Source of the DNA: Corynebacterium pseudodiphtheriticum DSM 44287
GTDB taxonomy: Bacteria; Actinomycetota; Actinomycetes; Mycobacteriales; Mycobacteriaceae
Reading direction: 5' to 3'
Assembly (NCBI RefSeq): GCF_000688415.1
Contig: NZ_JIAH01000006.1
Coordinates: 343,044-407,043, forward strand
DNA: 64,000 nucleotides
Of this stretch, positions 62,306 through 64,000 are shown piece after piece. Each line of letters starts with the position of its first letter. The first letter of the stretch is position 1. Both the position numbers and the translations under genes were made by a program. The notes under the pieces are model-generated. The model was not told the origin of the DNA, did no database searches, and saw only the letters and a list, made by a program, of their open reading frames with translations.

Positions 62306-63571
62306 ATGAATAATATCGTTGCTGAACTGCAATGGCGTGGTCTGATTAATCAGTCCACTGATCTCGATGAGCTGCGCGAAGCGACATCGAAGCCCATCGC
62401 GTTGTATTGCGGATTCGATCCGACTGGGGATTCCTTGCACGCTGGCCACTTGGTTCCGATGATTATGTTGCGGCGTTTTCAAGAAGCAGGTCATCGGCCG
62501 TTTGTTTTGGCAGGTGGTGCTACTGGTTTTATTGGAGACCCTCGTGATGTGGGGGAGCGCTCGATGCTCAGCGAAGCGGAGCTTGAAGCTAACGTCTCTG
62601 CGATTAAACAACAGCTGCGACAGTTTGTAGACTTCACGGGCGATAACGCTGCGACATTGGTCAATAACGCGGACTGGACGATGGGAATGTCTGTCGTGCA
62701 ATTCCTGCGAGATATCGGAAAAAACTTCTCGCTGAACACCATGTTGGACCGTGACACCGTGAAGCGTCGTTTGGAATCGGATGGAATTTCTTACACTGAG
62801 TTTTCCTACATGTTGTTGCAAGCCAATGATTACCTGTACTTGAACAAAGAACACGATGTGGTTTTGCAGATTGGTGGCTCGGACCAATGGGGCAACATCA
62901 TTTCTGGTGTTGATTTGAACCGTCGTGTTTCTGGTGCGAAAACCCACGCGCTAACAGTCCCATTGGTTACAGATGCCAGCGGGAAGAAGTTTGGGAAATC
63001 CACTGGGGGCGGAAAGCTATGGTTGGACCCGGAAAAAACTAGTCCTTATGCGTGGTACCAGTATTTTGTGAATGCTGGTGATGCCGATGTTGTGCGTTAT
63101 CTCAAGATGTTCACGTTCCTTTTACAAGAAGAAATTGCTGAATACGAGCGTGCCGTAGCCGAAGAACCGCACAAGCGTGCCGCGCAACGGCGGCTGGCTG
63201 AAGAAATGACCGACCTGGTTCACGGAGTGGAAGCACGAAAAGCCGTGCAACTGGCGTCGCAAGCTTTATTCGGTCGCGCCGATTTGGCAGACCTCGATGA
63301 GCGGACGCTAGAAGGTGCGCTACAAGAAACCACAGTTGCGGAAATCTGTGCAGGTGAAGCACGTTCAATCGTAGATCTGTTGGTTGTTTCCGGTTTAGCG
63401 GAATCCAAAGGCGCTGCTCGTCGAACGATCAAAGAAGGCGGTGCATACGTGAATAACCAGCGCATAGAATCAGCTGAATGGGAGCCAGAAACGGACGACC
63501 TGTTGCATGGCAAATGGTTGGTACTACGGCGTGGAAAGAAAAACTTTGCCGGGGCGAAAGTCACGATATAG
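62306..63571 (+). CDS. tyrS: tyrosyl-tRNA synthetase
   Basis: This 421-residue class I synthetase charges tRNA-Tyr. The HIGH-type motif is [11 protein letters not shown], the KMSKS-type motif is [11 protein letters not shown], and [14 protein letters not shown] binds tyrosine. The C-terminal S4-like domain ([18 protein letters not shown]) binds tRNA. No terminator is seen before the rRNA promoter. Confidence 0.97.
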   Translation: MNNIVAELQWRGLINQSTDLDELREATSKPIALYCGFDPTGDSLHAGHLVPMIMLRRFQEAGHRPFVLAGGATGFIGDPRDVGERSMLSEAELEANVSAIKQQLRQFVDFTGDNAATLVNNADWTMGMSVVQFLRDIGKNFSLNTMLDRDTVKRRLESDGISYTEFSYMLLQANDYLYLNKEHDVVLQIGGSDQWGNIISGVDLNRRVSGAKTHALTVPLVTDASGKKFGKSTGGGKLWLDPEKTSPYAWYQYFVNAGDADVVRYLKMFTFLLQEEIAEYERAVAEEPHKRAAQRRLAEEMTDLVHGVEARKAVQLASQALFGRADLADLDERTLEGALQETTVAEICAGEARSIVDLLVVSGLAESKGAARRTIKEGGAYVNNQRIESAEWEPETDDLLHGKWLVLRRGKKNFAGAKVTI

Positions 63572-63613
63572 GGCAAGTTATATATCGCGATTTATGCCTT
63601 ATGACCTGGCGAT

Positions 63614-63642
63614 TTGTGAACAATCTATAACGTGTGTAGATT
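63614..63642 (+). promoter_or_regulatory. rRNA operon promoter P1
   Basis: TTGTGA (-35) and TAGATT (-10) are spaced by 17 bases, 43 bases after tyrS. Confidence 0.6.
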
Positions 63643-64000
63643 AATCCAAGTCGCCGCGAGGGGCTGACAGAGAAAATAACTTCACAGGATGTTGGTTCTG
63701 GTGGTTGTGTTCTTTGTTTGTCTGGTGGTGATGGTGATAATTTTATAGGGCCGATGCTCGCTGGCTTTCGGATGGTTTTTGCTGTTTGTTGTGTTGGTGG
63801 GTGGCGCTGGTTGTGGGGGCTTTCTGGTTCCGGTTGTTGTGATGAACGACACAGTGTTCTGGTTTGTGTTTCTGCAACGTGGTGTGTAACATCGGTCTGG
63901 CTGCTTTACGGAAGGGTGCTCGTTGATAAGGGTGCTTGAGTAGTGGGGTGGTGGTGTTGTGTGAGAACTCAATAGCGTGTCAATGTACTTATTATTTTTG
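63643..64000 (+). promoter_or_regulatory. rRNA operon leader up to window end
   Basis: The rest of the window has no gene. It is strongly T/G-biased on the plus strand and contains a second promoter (63864-63892) and, near the end, GAGAACTCAATAGCGTGTC (63963-63981), the antitermination/processing sequence found before 16S rRNA in actinobacteria. The 16S gene should begin a short distance beyond base 64000. Confidence 0.75.
63864..63892 (+). promoter_or_regulatory. rRNA operon promoter P2
   Basis: TTGTGT (-35) and TAACAT (-10) are spaced by 17 bases, about 250 bases after P1. Two or more tandem promoters are usual for actinobacterial rRNA operons. Confidence 0.55.

Overview
The window reads as chromosome from a Corynebacterium species. 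The right two thirds carry the gene order familiar from that genus (polA, rpsA, coaE, uvrB, uvrA, infC-rpmI-rplT, pheST, argCJBDFRGH, tyrS, then an rRNA operon leader). Base composition is intermediate, start sites are often leaderless (TANNNT about 6-7 bases before ATG), and many SD sites read AAAGGA. The species cannot be fixed from this sequence alone. No tRNA gene, complete rRNA gene or CRISPR array was seen.

Bases 1 to about 19,350 are accessory DNA. The left end has phage-type genes: an ImmA/IrrE-like protein, a TM2 protein and a tyrosine integrase broken by two frameshifts, one at a 14-G run. Next comes a repeated small cassette on the minus strand: a duplicated promoter region, a tiny leader ORF, a hairpin, a 44-55 residue membrane protein, and an AlpA-like DNA-binding protein whose start overlaps the stop of the membrane gene. 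Two copies are intact at 2465-3176 and 3264-3897. A third, truncated copy lies at 18949-19190 on the other side of the restriction genes.

Between these cassettes is a dense anti-phage block. A frameshifted XRE-type regulator overlaps a type III restriction-modification operon (mod, res). That operon continues with overlapping stop and start codons into an OLD-family ATPase/TOPRIM nuclease and a compact UvrD-like helicase, a pair resembling Gabija. After an unrecognised 221-residue gene comes a convergent 1644-residue type ISP restriction-modification enzyme (nuclease, helicase-like ATPase, methylase and target recognition in one chain). A 123-base relic of a second ISP-type gene lies just after the helicase.

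From 19.4 kb the chromosome is core: polA; an unusual siderophore-interacting protein with a methyltransferase-like winged-helix tail; a peptide/nickel-type ABC importer (binding protein, two permeases, fused double ATPase); rpsA; coaE; uvrB; two tandem universal stress proteins; a HelD-like helicase; a DoxX-like protein with a lysine/alanine-rich tail; a metallo-beta-lactamase-fold hydrolase; uvrA; the infC-rpmI-rplT operon, whose infC appears to start with AUC; an rRNA/tRNA methyltransferase; and pheST. A minus-strand nitrogen block follows (formamidase, amino acid permease, ornithine cyclodeaminase), then the full arginine regulon argCJBDF-argR and argGH, a Trm112-like protein, tyrS, and two promoters with a leader for an rRNA operon that begins beyond the window.
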